Positions 21,736 through 33,629 of a stretch of DNA of 64,000 nucleotides are shown piece by piece. Numbering within the stretch: the stretch's first letter is position 1; each line of letters begins with the position of its first letter. The stretch covers positions 2,366,409 through 2,430,408 of the forward strand of contig CM035351.1 of assembly GCA_020137815.1 (NCBI GenBank), written 5' to 3'. Under the pieces are notes generated by a model. The model ran no database searches. It saw nothing but the letters and a program-made list of their open reading frames with translations, and was not told where the DNA came from. Source of the DNA: Hormiphora californensis (taxonomy: Eukaryota; Ctenophora; Tentaculata; Cydippida; Pleurobrachiidae). A program made the position numbers and the translations under genes.

Positions 21736-21821
<86 letters not shown>

Positions 21822-22227
21822 GCACGTGCCGCTAACACATAGCTCTCTTGACAATGGCTAGCCTTGTTATAGGGTGTGGTCACATCACTATAACACTATG
21901 TTCCACAAAAGTAAGTAAGAATGTTACACAAAGAGAGGGGTTCGAGGAAAAAAGGGGTGGCACCGAGGGGAAGAGGGATGAAATGGTAACAAAACAAAAA
22001 CTTACCTTTAAATCGTTTTACACTACACTAAACGCATCTTGATGGACGAATCATACTCGCTGCTAGCTACGAAGGGGGAAAACTGGTGTAAGGAGGAAAG
22101 TTGAGAGAAGCGGTAAGAGGGGAAAACGAGGGAGAGAGAGAGAGAGAGAGAGGCAAGCAAGATTGGTAAAGAGGGAATTATTAAAGTAAGTTGAGAGACG
22201 AACATGGAAAAGAGAGTGAAGTAGAAG

Positions 22228-22303
<76 letters not shown>

Positions 22304-22500
22304 ATATAGAGAAAGAGAGATAAAATAAGAACGTTCCATGCAAGAATACTATGATCACTTGAAACTAATTACACATTCTAATGACACATGTACATTTCCC
22401 TCACTTCCTCTCGAATATATAATTTATACAAAACCGGCACGACTAGACTTCCGCAAGAGCATGAGAACAGATGGGACATAGAGGGAGGGGAATGGAAGAA

Positions 22501-22537
<37 letters not shown>

Positions 22538-22963
22538 CAGAGACAGAGAGAGAGAGAAAGCAAGGGAGAGAGAACGAAATGTAAAAGCCTAATAGTGTGA
22601 AGAGAGATGCGGAAAATAAGGATAGTGAGACCAGAGAGACGAGATATTTCCGCACTCCTTGACAGCAAAAACGCTGGGTATTGCACCTGGTGTATTGCAC
22701 CCCCTGCAATCAACAAATCACACGCGAGCTCACAACAAGACCTCTCTATCCTCCCCTCTCTTTCTTTTTATCTCTCTCTCTCTCACACCCCATCCCTATT
22801 TCTCTCTATAGATTCACAATAATGATATTGCAGCATCTCGTCTCACACATGAGCACAAAACGCAAAGCACTCTGCGTGCACAGAGGACAGAGAGAGAAAT
22901 CAGATAGAGAGAGAGGGGGAGAGAGGGGGAGGGAGAGAATCAGAGAGAAACAACAGAACAATC

Positions 22964-23029
<66 letters not shown>

Positions 23030-23039
23030 TGAGTGAGTT

Positions 23040-23111
<72 letters not shown>

Positions 23112-23288
23112 AGAGAGAGAGAGAGAAAGAAGGATAGTGAAATAGTGAGTGCCAGGGAGAATATTTTGTCGCAGGGGGAGAGATTGTACTAATTGTAGAG
23201 TTTCAAAGTGAGAATAATACTGAGATAGAAGAGGGAGAGTTAGAGAAAGACAGAGATAGTGAGTGGGCCCCTCGCGTTTTCAATTAGG
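21448..23288. other. Microsatellite-rich intergenic region
   Basis: No exon recognised. GA tracts at about 21739-21816, 22127-22151, 22231-22299, 22504-22535, 22969-23026 and 23043-23108, with a CT stretch at 22750-22810. It must contain the SGSM-like promoter and the 3' flank of PEX10. Confidence 0.6.
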
Positions 23289-24039
23289 TTAAATATGGTA
23301 AAAGTTGGACAAGAACGTCAAAGGTAGAACTGTTGCTCTACATATGGGGCATTGGGTGCTAGCAATTGCAGCTCTATGCAGACAATCCCAACAACCAATA
23401 TGACCACAGGGTGTAGTGGTTATCTGTCCCTATAGGAACTAACTCAGCACATACAATACACGTCAGACCTGACGGAGGCAGAGAAATATTCACAGTTTCT
23501 AGCTCCTTTTTACATCCCTCTCTCTGCTTTAGAGCAGTGAGTAGCTGCAGAGCAGCGTTAGCTAAGTCCATTATCACGATCACATGAAAAGGATGAATCT
23601 TTGGCACAGGGCCAAGGCGGCCATTCTTAATACCGAGCATGCCTTGTGATAGTTGAAATCCCTTCAAATAGGCAAGGATGGTAATGGGAGATGATAAATG
23701 TTCCATGACCCACTTAAAGGTAGGATGGATATTGTTCAGAGTTGAGAGGAGTGACGTCAGTGTCTGTAACAACACGAATACTGCTCTGGTCCCTTTGGAA
23801 GGAGGTTGTCCTGCTGCAGTAAGAGGTACCACCTGATTACATTCCTCTCCCAGAGTCAGCACCCCTCGGCCGCTAGTAAACCCATAATACAATGCTGTAC
23901 CAAGGACGCTCTCGTTCAGTAACCCCGGGAGCCGTATGGCAGTGGGTGTCAGGAGGGCAGATACCTTGGATATCTCATCAGTATCTCTTTCCGCCGCACT
24001 GAATAGTTGGCCAACTGTCGGACGTGTGGTGGGAAACAT
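23289..24039 (-). CDS. PEX10: Peroxisomal RING ubiquitin ligase PEX10, one frameshift
   Basis: Intronless. ATG at 24039 (MFPTTRPTVGQLFSAAERDTDE). PEX10, with PEX2 and PEX12, forms the peroxisomal membrane ligase that ubiquitinates the import receptor PEX5. The conserved N-domain has TALYYGFTSGRGVLTLGEEC. The C-terminal RING begins CIVCAEL in the main frame but continues (TTPCGHIGCWDCL, then CPICRATVLPL) one base out of frame and ends TAA at 23289. A one-base excess in GGG at 23428-23430 would restore all zinc ligands. All RING cysteines and the histidine are present across the two frames, which argues for a consensus error rather than decay. As written, the frame stops at 23374 without a complete RING. 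Confidence 0.85.
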
Positions 24040-24665
24040 GCAAACCTACAAACACACACACAGATCGGAGGGTACACAAAAGTAGAGGGTAGACCCGCCG
24101 CGCTTCCCTGCTGTACTTTCCAATGAAGGGGCGGTCCGCGCGTTACTGCGGTGCGAGCCGGTCTGTGTAGTGTATTAGAAGAGTTCTGGCCAGACGGTGT
24201 ACTGCAGCAGTGGTTAGAGTTGGCTATTATCCGGACGTTAGCGGTCGTGGAACATATGCCTAGAGAGGGAGAGAGAGAGGAAATGAGTAAGAGGATATGA
24301 TGGTGTAAAATTAGACTGGGAAATAGAGGTTCTGTGAGAAGGAGCGGGTAGGCCCCTAACTAAGTAGAGTGGGGGATGGTTAGCAAGGGGTAAATTGGGT
24401 ATGGTAAACGGGGGTGCGGAAGATGAAACTCGTAAAGAATGAGAATATAAAAGTGTGAATAACTTATTACATGTTGTTATTGCTGTTTAAGAAAGAGAAT
24501 ATAATTATTGCTTCTTCTCTCGCGCCATCCAATATCACACACTCACTCACACTCTTCCTTTAACCAACAAAGAAAGGAAAATAGGCCAAAATATTTGTTT
24601 TGATTTTTTTTCTCGCACATGTAACAGAGGGGTAGGTTATCTGATAAAATATGTACTCGCACACA
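24040..24665. other. Intergenic between PEX10 and RTF1
   Basis: Upstream of PEX10 (CpG-containing at 24100-24240, possible promoter) and 3' flank of RTF1. No other gene seen. Confidence 0.45.
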
Positions 24666-26499
24666 CTACATAATTCCCGTCCTTTTTTTGTACTCTGACA
24701 AGTTTAGGCCTCGTCTACTGGACCGGCTACTGGAATGAGGGGGCGGTGACTCGGCAGGTTTTGCGGGGGTAGTGGAATCTGACATACCGATATCAATATC
24801 AATATCACATCCATTGTGGAGATCAAACGGATCAATAGATTTCTCTTTTGATAAACTGGGTGCAGCAGTCTCTTTCTTCTCTTCGACCTCCTCCTTATCC
24901 TGTAGTTGCTCCTGAGCTAACTTGGACAACACCTCCTTAAACTTGGAGGCATCTTCCTCTGCCTGGAATTTGGGGGTCACAACGACATTGCTTGTTTTAC
25001 GTCTCATGAAGGGGTTTGGAGCGGCGCATTTTACAGAATTATACTCCTCCCTCAGCACCTCCTCTATCCGGTCCGTTGTCCTTGCCCTATTCTTGTCATT
25101 GATGTAACTGATAGCTTTGAGATCCCTGTTCCGGTCTTTGCTCAACCTGTTTGCATCTTCCTCCAGATCATCAATAGTCCGCCTTGAGTTTCTCGACCTC
25201 AGCGAAGTCACCAATCGCCTCGGCCATCTGTTTCTGTGAAAGGAGATCTGTTTTACGGGTAGCAAAGTTCAGTGGATTCTTCCTGAATTTCTGTTTTTCT
25301 TCACAATCTGGTCGATTTCCTGCTCCGTAAATTCGTGTTCCATCGTCTCCTTGATGCTCTTCATCTTCTTATCAACAAACTTGGTGGTAGGGAGTTTCAG
25401 GTTGTTAGCGTCCATTGTGGTCTTCCATTTTAGGAACTCAGATTCGGTGAAATCCTGGTTTGACACAAACTCCAGCCGATACATACTCTCCTGGAGACCG
25501 TGCCGGACCTTGAGGCCCTTGTTGGTTTTAGCCTTGCCCAGCGTATACACCTTGGGTGTATCTACCACATCAAAAATCTCAGCAACCCGATAAATTTTCT
25601 TGCCCATTTTGTCACCGATTCCTATCCTGATGTAGCACCCACAGCAGATGTTCTTGAAGAATGGGAAGTGTACCCACCTCTCCAACTTGAATCTGGAGAG
25701 CCTGATCTTAGAAGAGCTTGTTCCTTGGTGGTGATGTATCTGAATGATCTCAGGACTGGGTGCCCGGCCGGTCCCCTTTTCTCCGTCTGATTCCGCGTCA
25801 GAGGAAGATGAAGGACAAAGATTTCTCGTCATCTTCCTCATCATCACTGTAAACGTCCTTAGTTTTCAGTAACACCCTATCTGGAGAACTCTCATAGTTC
25901 CTAATTTTGGCTTTATGAGCCTCCCTCTTAGCCCGTAACTCATCGATTGCCTTTCCCTTTCCCTTATCATCAGCCTGCTTTCTGGCCCGTTGTGACCGCA
26001 TTGGTTTTGAATCGTGATCTTGTCTCTTTCGCTCAGCCTCCTGTTTAGCCGCTTCCTCTTTCTTCTTTTGCAGCTTCAACTTTCTCTGAATCTCTTGCCT
26101 TGTTTTCATGCTCTCTCGCTTTTCCAGCCGGTCAAACAGGACCCTCTCCCGCTCAGCCTCTGTCATACTGGCCAACTTCTTCCTATCCTCAGCATCTCCC
26201 ATACAGTTCTCATCAAGACCATCATCGAAACCATCCGAATCATCACTTAGCGAGGCGTTATCTGATTCTGACAACTCTCCCTCCTCTGACTCTGTTCCTC
26301 CGCTCTCCTGAGACTTCTTATCGTCCCGTTTCAGAGCCTTTTTAGGGGGACCCTTCTTGGTTTCTCCTTTCAAAGTCCACTCCTCGCCCTCTTCACTCGA
26401 TTCTGATAAACTGTCTGAAGAGTTTTTACTTCTACCGGGCTGTTCATCTTCACTGGCATCGCTATCGGTTACAAACTTTCGCCTCTTTCGAGTCATCAC
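24666..26499 (-). CDS. RTF1: RNA polymerase-associated protein RTF1, three frame breaks
   Basis: Reads as three overlapping open frames from ATG at 26499 to TAG at 24666, without introns. RTF1 is a PAF1-complex factor that binds SPT5 and stimulates histone H2B ubiquitination during elongation. The N-terminus is acidic and Ser-rich. The region with MTEAERERVLFDRLEKRE matches the conserved histone-modification segment. The Plus3 domain follows (LERWVHFPFFKNICCGCYIR, then VVDTPKVYTLGKAKTNKGL and FVSNQDFTESEFLKW). The C-terminal helix region (KDRNRDLKAISYINDKNRA) precedes a tail ending GLNLSEYKKRTGIM. The frame changes near 25817-25826, at the T5 run 25294-25298, and near 25173-25176. Each is mended by one base: minus, plus and minus respectively. 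Because the shifts differ in sign and sit in short runs, consensus error is likely. Confidence 0.87.
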
Positions 26500-27403
26500 T
26501 ACCTGAGAGGCTGATAGTTATATGTAAACTCACAAATCGTGGGGAAAAGGGGAATTATATCATACTATTATTAAAGCAAATAGGGAAATCCCATGTCCCG
26601 TTTTTTTAACCAAATATGGCACAAAATTCCTGGAAATGGCCTTTTGCACGTGTTGTCCCTAGAGGGACCCTGGCAACCTGCCAGCTTGAGCCTTAAACTG
26701 CACGTGCATCCTTGATTCATCTTTCTGCCGGTTGTGTGATTGATCGTTTGCTCGATTTGATCTGTTCACCACGTTTCGTGAACATGACTACTGAACTTCA
26801 ACACAATCGCCAGCGAGTTTGGAGGAGCCATATCTCCCAAACTGGCGCTGACGCCTATAGACTACGTGATAGAATCCTACAAAAGAGGTGATTATTATTC
26901 AAAAAAAGTTGTCAACACACGTAATAACAAAGTATCAATGGCATTAATAAGAAATGATAGTAATACGTGAAAGTATTTTGCCAATGTACTCCTTCATAAA
27001 ATACTTCAGGACCTGGCAAAAGAGGACCCGTGGTTTTTTGTTGAAAGAATCCCTGTGGTTAATTTACCTGATAAATTTACTGATTTTAAAAATTTCAAAT
27101 GATACTACACTATTTGCTTAGTTTACTGTATGACCATCCCTGATATTCGCCCGTAGGGCGAGCGGGCTTACTAGTAACTTTAACCCAAAATTATATTGTT
27201 AGGCAACTAATTTACCGCAACTTTAAAGAAAAAAGCTTTACACCAATTGCAGACAACGGCCATCATTCAAAATCCTTTGCATTGCAATTCGCAAACGCCT
27301 TCTGATTGCTCAAGCAAGGTTCTAGCTTCGGAGTTCTGTCGGGCAGAATCTGCACGGAGGCCGGTCCTATACCCCTGCTTCTACTCTGTGGCTGTATGCA
27401 AGC
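26500..27403. other. RTF1 upstream region, possible first exon of a plus-strand gene
   Basis: 26784-26887 has an ATG and 34 open codons (MTTELQHNRQRVWRSHISQ) ending at a GTGATT donor, divergent from RTF1. No following exon was found before the transposon block, so this is only a candidate. The remainder (to 27403) shows no gene. Confidence 0.25.
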
Positions 27404-27784
27404 ATTCAAAAGGAACCCGAATTTACAGGATGTACCATAGGTCAAGGACACGGAGGGCAAGGCTCTCTACTTCTGCGACCTGTCACCTGCGTCTACTTGG
27501 CTTAAGTTTACGCACAATTTATCACAAAGTCACACAATTAACATATAACTTCGTCCCGCTCTTACACCGTACACCAATAAAAGTGATACAAGGCTGAGAT
27601 GTGAAATTATACAGTTCACATCAGCGGTTTCCTAAGCAGTTTAAAGTTTAAACAATACAGACAGACAATAGAGACAGTGATGCACATCCTAGTAGCATTA
27701 GATGCACAAAAACGAGGAACAAGGAAAAATAGAAAACTGAAACGAGGTAATGAACAAACAAAGCAAGCAGACAGACAAAAAACA
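27404..27784. mobile_element. Possible SINE-like insertion
   Basis: Bounded by a 14-bp direct repeat GGCTGTATGCAAGC at 27390-27403 and 27785-27798. The right end is A-rich (GACAGACAAAAAACA). No coding capacity and no clear A/B boxes recognised. Confidence 0.4.
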
Positions 27785-28039
27785 GGCTGTATGCAAGCCA
27801 TCAATCAATCAATCAATCAATCAAAATGTACATTTAACATCCCGCTTTTTGACTAATAATAGTAAGAGTGATAAACGTCATACAAAGTTACTCGATGAGC
27901 GCCAGAGCACTCCTACCAGCCTTCTAAAGCGGTGAACCCAAAGTGGAAAAGAAAGATGATATGAGTGATAATAATAGCCCAGATATGATGATAATAAGTA
28001 GATAATAAATTAATGTTTTTGATTAAGTAAGAAATAATT

Positions 28040-28550
28040 GGGGGGGGGGGGGCCTGCCGCAAGAATCTCATGCCTCATTGGCGATTTTCAGGGTAGCTGG
28101 GATTTTTGAGATTTTCGATTTTTGTCTAAAAAACGTGGGATTTTTGAGATTTTTGAGGCAAATTTGCGATTTTTCGGGGAAAACCCAAAAATTTTTCTCA
28201 AAAATCTCATAGAAAGCAAAAATTTCCATTCGAAAATTTGGAATAGAAACAATCCTTGTGTTTTTCTACCAAAAATCAAAATTCTGAATAGAAATGTTCC
28301 TTGTGTTCTAGTACAAAAGTTAATGTGAAGCTAAAACATGAAATCTACCAATTTAAAATTCTAAACTGGTATTATGATTCAGTTTTAAGCTAAAAAATAT
28401 GTCGAAAAACTGAGTATTGGCAGCCAAAATTGTGCCAATTTACCACAAAAATCTCAAACGTAATTGAGCAAATTTTCCCAAAAATCTCAAAAATCTCATC
28501 GGCCGAAAAGAGGGTAGCTGAGATTTTTGCGGCAGGCCCCCCCCCCCCCC
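28040..28550. mobile_element. 511-bp MITE with poly-G termini
   Basis: TIRs: a G13 run plus CCTGCCGCAAGAATCTCA on the left, and on the right (reverse complement) a G14 run plus CCTGCCGCAAAAATCTCA. ATAATT is repeated directly at 28034-28039 and 28551-28556. The interior repeats TTTTTGAGATTT-type strings in both directions. Inserted in the LINE 3' UTR. Confidence 0.8.
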
Positions 28551-28716
28551 ATAATTATATGTATGAAAATATATGTTAAATCAATGTAATAAGTTACATA
28601 GAAAAGAGATTAATCACGAAATAAAAGAGTGGAGCGAATCACTGCTCCGTAATTCTGAAGCTCAATGCATGCAGCGGACGTATAGATGTACACATAAATT
28701 AATGGGACAGTCCATC

Positions 28717-30098
28717 CTAAACACCATACGACTTTTCAAACAGGTGGGTTTTGAGTCTGGATTTGAAAGTTTCCTCGTCTGAACAGTTGCGAATGTTAAT
28801 GGGAAGTTGATTCCAGATCCTCGGGCCTGAAACTTGAAATGCACGCTGTGTGGTTTTGTACTTGGTTGAAAAATCCCTTTCCAAAAGGGTCAGATCACCG
28901 TCGTGACGTAGTGATTTTCCTTTCCTCTGACGTTTGTTTATTAGATTTTGAAGATATTGTGGTGCTTGATTGTTTAGACACTTGAAAACCATGAGACAGA
29001 TTTTAAATTCAATTCTAGCATCAACTGGAAGAAATTGTAATTGCCGCCTAAGGTCTGTAACTCCCCTCCACTGCCACCTTCCAAACACAAAGCGAGTCGC
29101 TGCGTTCTGCACTTTTTGCAATCTGGCAATGTCACATTTATCGGCACCAATTAGTAAGCCGTTACAGTAGTCCAGACGAGAGTGGATGAGCGAATGGACC
29201 AGCTGAACCTTGTGTCTTCTCTGTAGCTTGTTTCCAATTCTACGGAGGTTGACAAGGTTATAGTTACATTCCTTCACAACTTTTGAAACATGTTCTTTCA
29301 TGGTAAGTTTTTCATCAAAGACAACACCCAGATTCTTGGCACTCTGGGAGGGAAAGATGGTCGCCGAGAGGGGTCCTTCCTCATCACACAATGTTAGAGG
29401 ATCTGAATAGTCCAGTGGGTTTGGACTATTATCAGTTCGAGAGGAAATGAACATCAACTCAGTTTTTGCCGGGTTTAGTTTCAGGTAACTGGATGCCATC
29501 CATGCTTTAATTTCCAAGAAACATTTTTTGAGTTGAGACTCACATTCGTTCCAGGCATCGTTTGTGAAGCTGACATACAGCTGAGAATCGTCAGCGTAGA
29601 GGTGAATCTTGGTTTTGTGTCGTGCCGCTATAGCTTCCAAGTCCTTAGTGAACAGAATAAAAAGTAACGGACCGAGGATGGATCCCTGCGGTACACCTAT
29701 TTCGATGTTAACAGGAAGTGATTGACTTTTGCCAATTTTGACAACTGCTACCCGGTCTTTCAGATATGACTGGAACCACTCAAGAGCCACCCCTTTGATT
29801 CCATACATCTTGTCCAATCGGCTAATGAGAATGTTGTGAGGGACTGTGTCGAAAGCAGCGGATAGATCCAAGAGGAGAAGAACGGCCTTATTCCGTTTAT
29901 CAGTGAGAACTAGCAGATCATTGAATATACGTAGTGTTGCTGTTTCACAGGAGTGCTTCTGTCTGTATGCCGATTGAACTGAGGCAAGAAGTCCATGGCT
30001 TTCCAGATGTTAGCTGTAATCTGTAGAGCAACGCACTTTTCAATAATCTTTGAGATAAAACTCAGATTAGAAATCGGTCGATAACTTGACATGTTTTA
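28717..30098 (-). pseudogene. LINE ORF2, reverse transcriptase part
   Basis: The RT starts SYRPISNLSFISKIIEK (30092). After a one-base break near 30000 it continues with CETATLRIFNDLLVLTDKRN and DLSAAFDTVPHNILISRL. GVPQGSILGPLLF and the catalytic YADD (HLYADDSQLYV) follow. The C-terminal domain ends LKTHLFEKSYGV, TGA-free to 28717. All RT blocks are present, but the ORF is separated from its endonuclease by the 30099-31044 insertion. Confidence 0.9.
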
Positions 30099-31044
30099 TT
30101 AGTAGAGGGGTTGTAGCACCGGGAGGTAATGAGTAAACACACACACACGCATTGAGCAAGCTCAATGTTTAGCTATTCTCCGGCTGGGTATAGGGCTGAG
30201 GTACTGGCAAGATATAGTAGGATCGCTACTGCCCACATGTCAAGTCTATTCGGATATACAAGTTTAAAAGGTTGGGGGGTCACAGGGACCGTCTTAGCTT
30301 CGCTCCCCGTTAACATTGCCTGTAACCGGGGGTCCACTAAGCTCTCATATATACTCGGCCATTACTCCCAACCACTAGTAGTGGTTTTCAGTACCTCTTA
30401 TACTGGTAATTCCGTATAGAAACAATCCTTGTGTTTTAATAGCGATCACTCCGTATATCTTGCACTGACCCAGTATTACCACACATTAATTGTGCAATTG
30501 GCACTATGGGATTTCTCCACTGCGGCCGGCACTGTGAGTAATCAGCCACTATATAAGCTACATCTTGGTTGCTAACCAGTCAATACATTAGTAGAGGGGT
30601 TGTAGCACCGGGAGGTAATGAGTAAACACACACACACGCATTGAGCAAGCTCAATGTTTAGCTATTCTCCGGCTGGGTATAGGGCTGAGGTACTGGCAAG
30701 ATATAGTAGGATCGCTACTGCCCACATGTCAAGTCTATTCGGATATACAAGTTTAAAAGGTTGGGGGGTCACAGGGACCGTCTTAGCTTCGCTCCCCGTT
30801 AACATTGCCTGTAACCGGGGGTCCACTAAGCTCTCATATATACTCGGCCATTACTCCCAACCACTAGTAGTGGTTTTCAGTACCTCTTATACTGGTAATT
30901 CCGTATAGAAACAATCCTTGTGTTTTAATAGCGATCACTCCGTATATCTTGCACTGACCCAGTATTACCACACATTAATTGTGCAATTGGCACTATGGGA
31001 TTTCTCCACTGCGGCCGGCACTGTGAGTAATCAGCCACTATATA
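30099..31044. mobile_element. LTR-like direct repeat dimer in LINE ORF2
   Basis: Two 457-bp copies (30099-30555 and 30588-31044), identical as far as I can see, separated by 32 bp. The period is 489 bp. The plus strand has a TATA-like box (CACTATATAAGC) at the copy end, followed by the spacer. The right copy ends in a (TA)n run beside LINE sequence. The insertion splits ORF2 between KGKGLDSNS and SSYRPISN. The 84-aa ORF found twice (30165 and 30654) is just the duplicated unit. Confidence 0.75.
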
Positions 31045-32587
31045 TATATATATATATGCTGTTCGAGTCGAGTCCTTTCCCTTTGTAAACCGGTCGTATC
31101 ATGGCATTTTTCAATGTAGAGGGAAACACTCCACTAGTAAGGCTACCGTTGACAATAGCCAATATTATCGGCATCAGTTCGTGGATGCATTCTCCGACCA
31201 GTTTTGATGGTAGAGGGTCAAGGTCACATTGTTTGTAGTTCATTGATCGAACAATTTTAACTAGCTCCTCACTAGATAATGCACGAAAGGAATCGAGTTG
31301 TGGTGGGCTGGGAGTTTCGGGTCCTCTGGTGACGTCTTCTGTCCGTAGTTTCTTGATGTCCAAATATATTTTGTCCACTTTTTCCTTGAAATACTGAACG
31401 AATTTTTGACAGAGATCAACTGGGTCATCATGTTCCGGTAGTGTGCTCGGATTCTTCTCCTTGCCAAGCAATCCATTCGTAATTCGATATATTACCGATT
31501 GGTCATTCCCAGCCTCTTCCAGTTTCCTCCGATAGTAGTCGTCTCTGGTTGAAGTGATGAACCGTGATGCCTCTTTCGCCTCGCGTCTGAGATTCCTCAG
31601 AGATTCAACCAGTATCTGCGAGGGAACATCTCTCTTCAGTAACGCCTTGAAATCACGCTCGGCTTTCCTGCGTCGCCGTTTTGCCGCCTGACAGTCACTA
31701 TTAAACCAGGGAGGGCTAGGATTTTCTGGAACAACCTTATTCTCAATCGGGGCAAGTTCGTCCAAAAACTCGGACAGAAGGTCATCATAGAGTTTAATGA
31801 TCTCAACCAGTTCACTAGGGAATTCTTCTGTGTCGCAGAGTGGGGATTTCAGTATGGTGCATCGAAGTTCATCCACATCCAAATTCTTGATATCCCGTCG
31901 TTGAATGGAGATGAAGTCCTTCCGCTGAATTGGAGCCCCGATTGGAAGGTTAAACGAAACCAGTGCGTGGTCAGGAGCTGCAGGAGTCATCTCTACAGCA
32001 AGATTTGATATTGGAAGAGCATCAGGGAGATTCTTCGTGAGAACTAGATCGAGTATTCCACCTGAGACATGAGTGGCGGTGTTTACCGACTGGTGAAAGT
32101 AGTGATCATCAAGGAGTCCACAGAAGGATTTGGCAAAACTATCATGTATGTTCTGTACATGTATGTTGAAATCACCAGTTATGACGACCTCTCCCGACCT
32201 TTCAGCCAGACCATGAAGTAGTGTCTCGAACTCCTCCAAGAAAACCGAATGGGATTGGGATGGGGAGCGGTATACACCAAGTAATCGAAGCGGCATGCAG
32301 TTTGAATGAGTCAGCAATAATTCAATACATTCCATTGATGAGAAAGAGTGATTGAACTGAGTGAAATGAAAGGAGTTTTTCATGAGAATAGCTACACCAC
32401 CCCCTCTAGAACCACGTGCAACACTAACTAACCTATACCCAAGCTCACTAATTTGACTCTCAATAGCACTCTCAATAGCATGTAACCAAGTTTCGGTCAA
32501 ACAAACAGCATCAATATCATTGTCTATGATAGTCAGTAAAATATCATCAACCTTGTTTCTCAGAGAAAAACAGTTCAGAGTGGCCAA
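31045..32587 (-). pseudogene. LINE ORF2, endonuclease part
   Basis: About 510 codons of apurinic-type endonuclease and linker: ATLNCFSLRNKVDDIL, AVCLTETWL, GSRGGGVAILMK, VVITGDFNIHVQ, and HALVSFNLP. The linker ends KNAMIRPVYKGKGLDSN just before the palm. It is cut off from its RT by the LTR-like dimer. Confidence 0.9.
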
Positions 32588-32949
32588 CTTTACCTCTACT
32601 CGTTTTTTGACCTTGTAGCTTCATATATAGCTTTGTATGCCGGACACTCAGTGCTGTTTGCCCGGTGGGAGACATCGTCCTTTGACTTTCCATTCAGGGA
32701 ACAGTTTTTTTTTTTTTTGTTTTGGGGCATTAAGCTAAGGCGTACCAAGTCTCATACCACCCGGGTATAGACGGCATAGCCTGGAACCCTCCGTACGAAC
32801 TCCCTTGAAAATTCAAGGGAGAGCAGTGCACATTGGAGGGCCCTACGCTTGTCTTGTGTCTGTCTTGGTCAGTCTAGATAGTTAAAAACTGATCATAATA
32901 ATACATAGATTTCAATGATTACGCAAGCTTTATCCTATAAAGTTACAGG

Positions 32950-33205
32950 GTCTGGAACAAGGTATCGTTTTGCCTTTGAGAGTTTCTTGAGTTTAGTTTG
33001 GTCTGGAACAAGGTAACGTTTTGCCTTTGAGAGTTTCTTGAGTTTAGTTTGGTCTGGAACAAGGTAACTTTTTGCCTTTGTGAGTGTCTTGAGTTTAGTT
33101 TGGTCTGGAACAAGGTAACGTTTTGCCTTTGTGAATGTCTTGAGTTTAGTTTGGTCTGGAACAAGGTAACGTTTTGCCTTTGTGAATGTCTTGAGTTTGG
33201 GTCTG
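32950..33205. repeat. 51-bp VNTR, five copies
   Basis: Unit GTCTGGAACAAGGTAACGTT through GAGTTTAGTTTG, starting at 32950, 33001, 33052, 33103 and 33154. Lies within the poly-A-tailed element. Confidence 0.95.
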
Positions 33206-33629
33206 GAATCCAGATGTATACCGTGTTTTGAATAGTCAATTACATTCACAATATAAACTTTACACAATCTGTGAACAGACAATACGAACAGGTGAACTTA
33301 CAGAATTTTGATGGATGATTGTTACCGTGATGTTGGTTGGTGATGGGAATGGAGATGAGAGCCGAGAGGTGTATCCTTTTCCGTTAGAGATAAAGATAAA
33401 CGAGAACAATCAAACACAAATAAGGGGTAGGACAGATTGTAGCACCACTAAAGTGTAAAATGTTCTAGAAGACAATTCGGATGAGATAGATAAGAACATT
33501 TGTTAGTTGTTACACGCGATAAGCGACTTAGTGCACCAAAACACAAGGATTGTCTCTGTAGTGTGGTGTTTAGCAATGTCCGCTATATTGGGAGAGGTGG
33601 GTGGGGGAGGGCGGGTGGGGGTGGGGCGG

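Noticed and set aside
30165-30908. Duplicated identical 84-aa ORF
   Set aside because: It is part of the two direct repeats of the LTR-like dimer.
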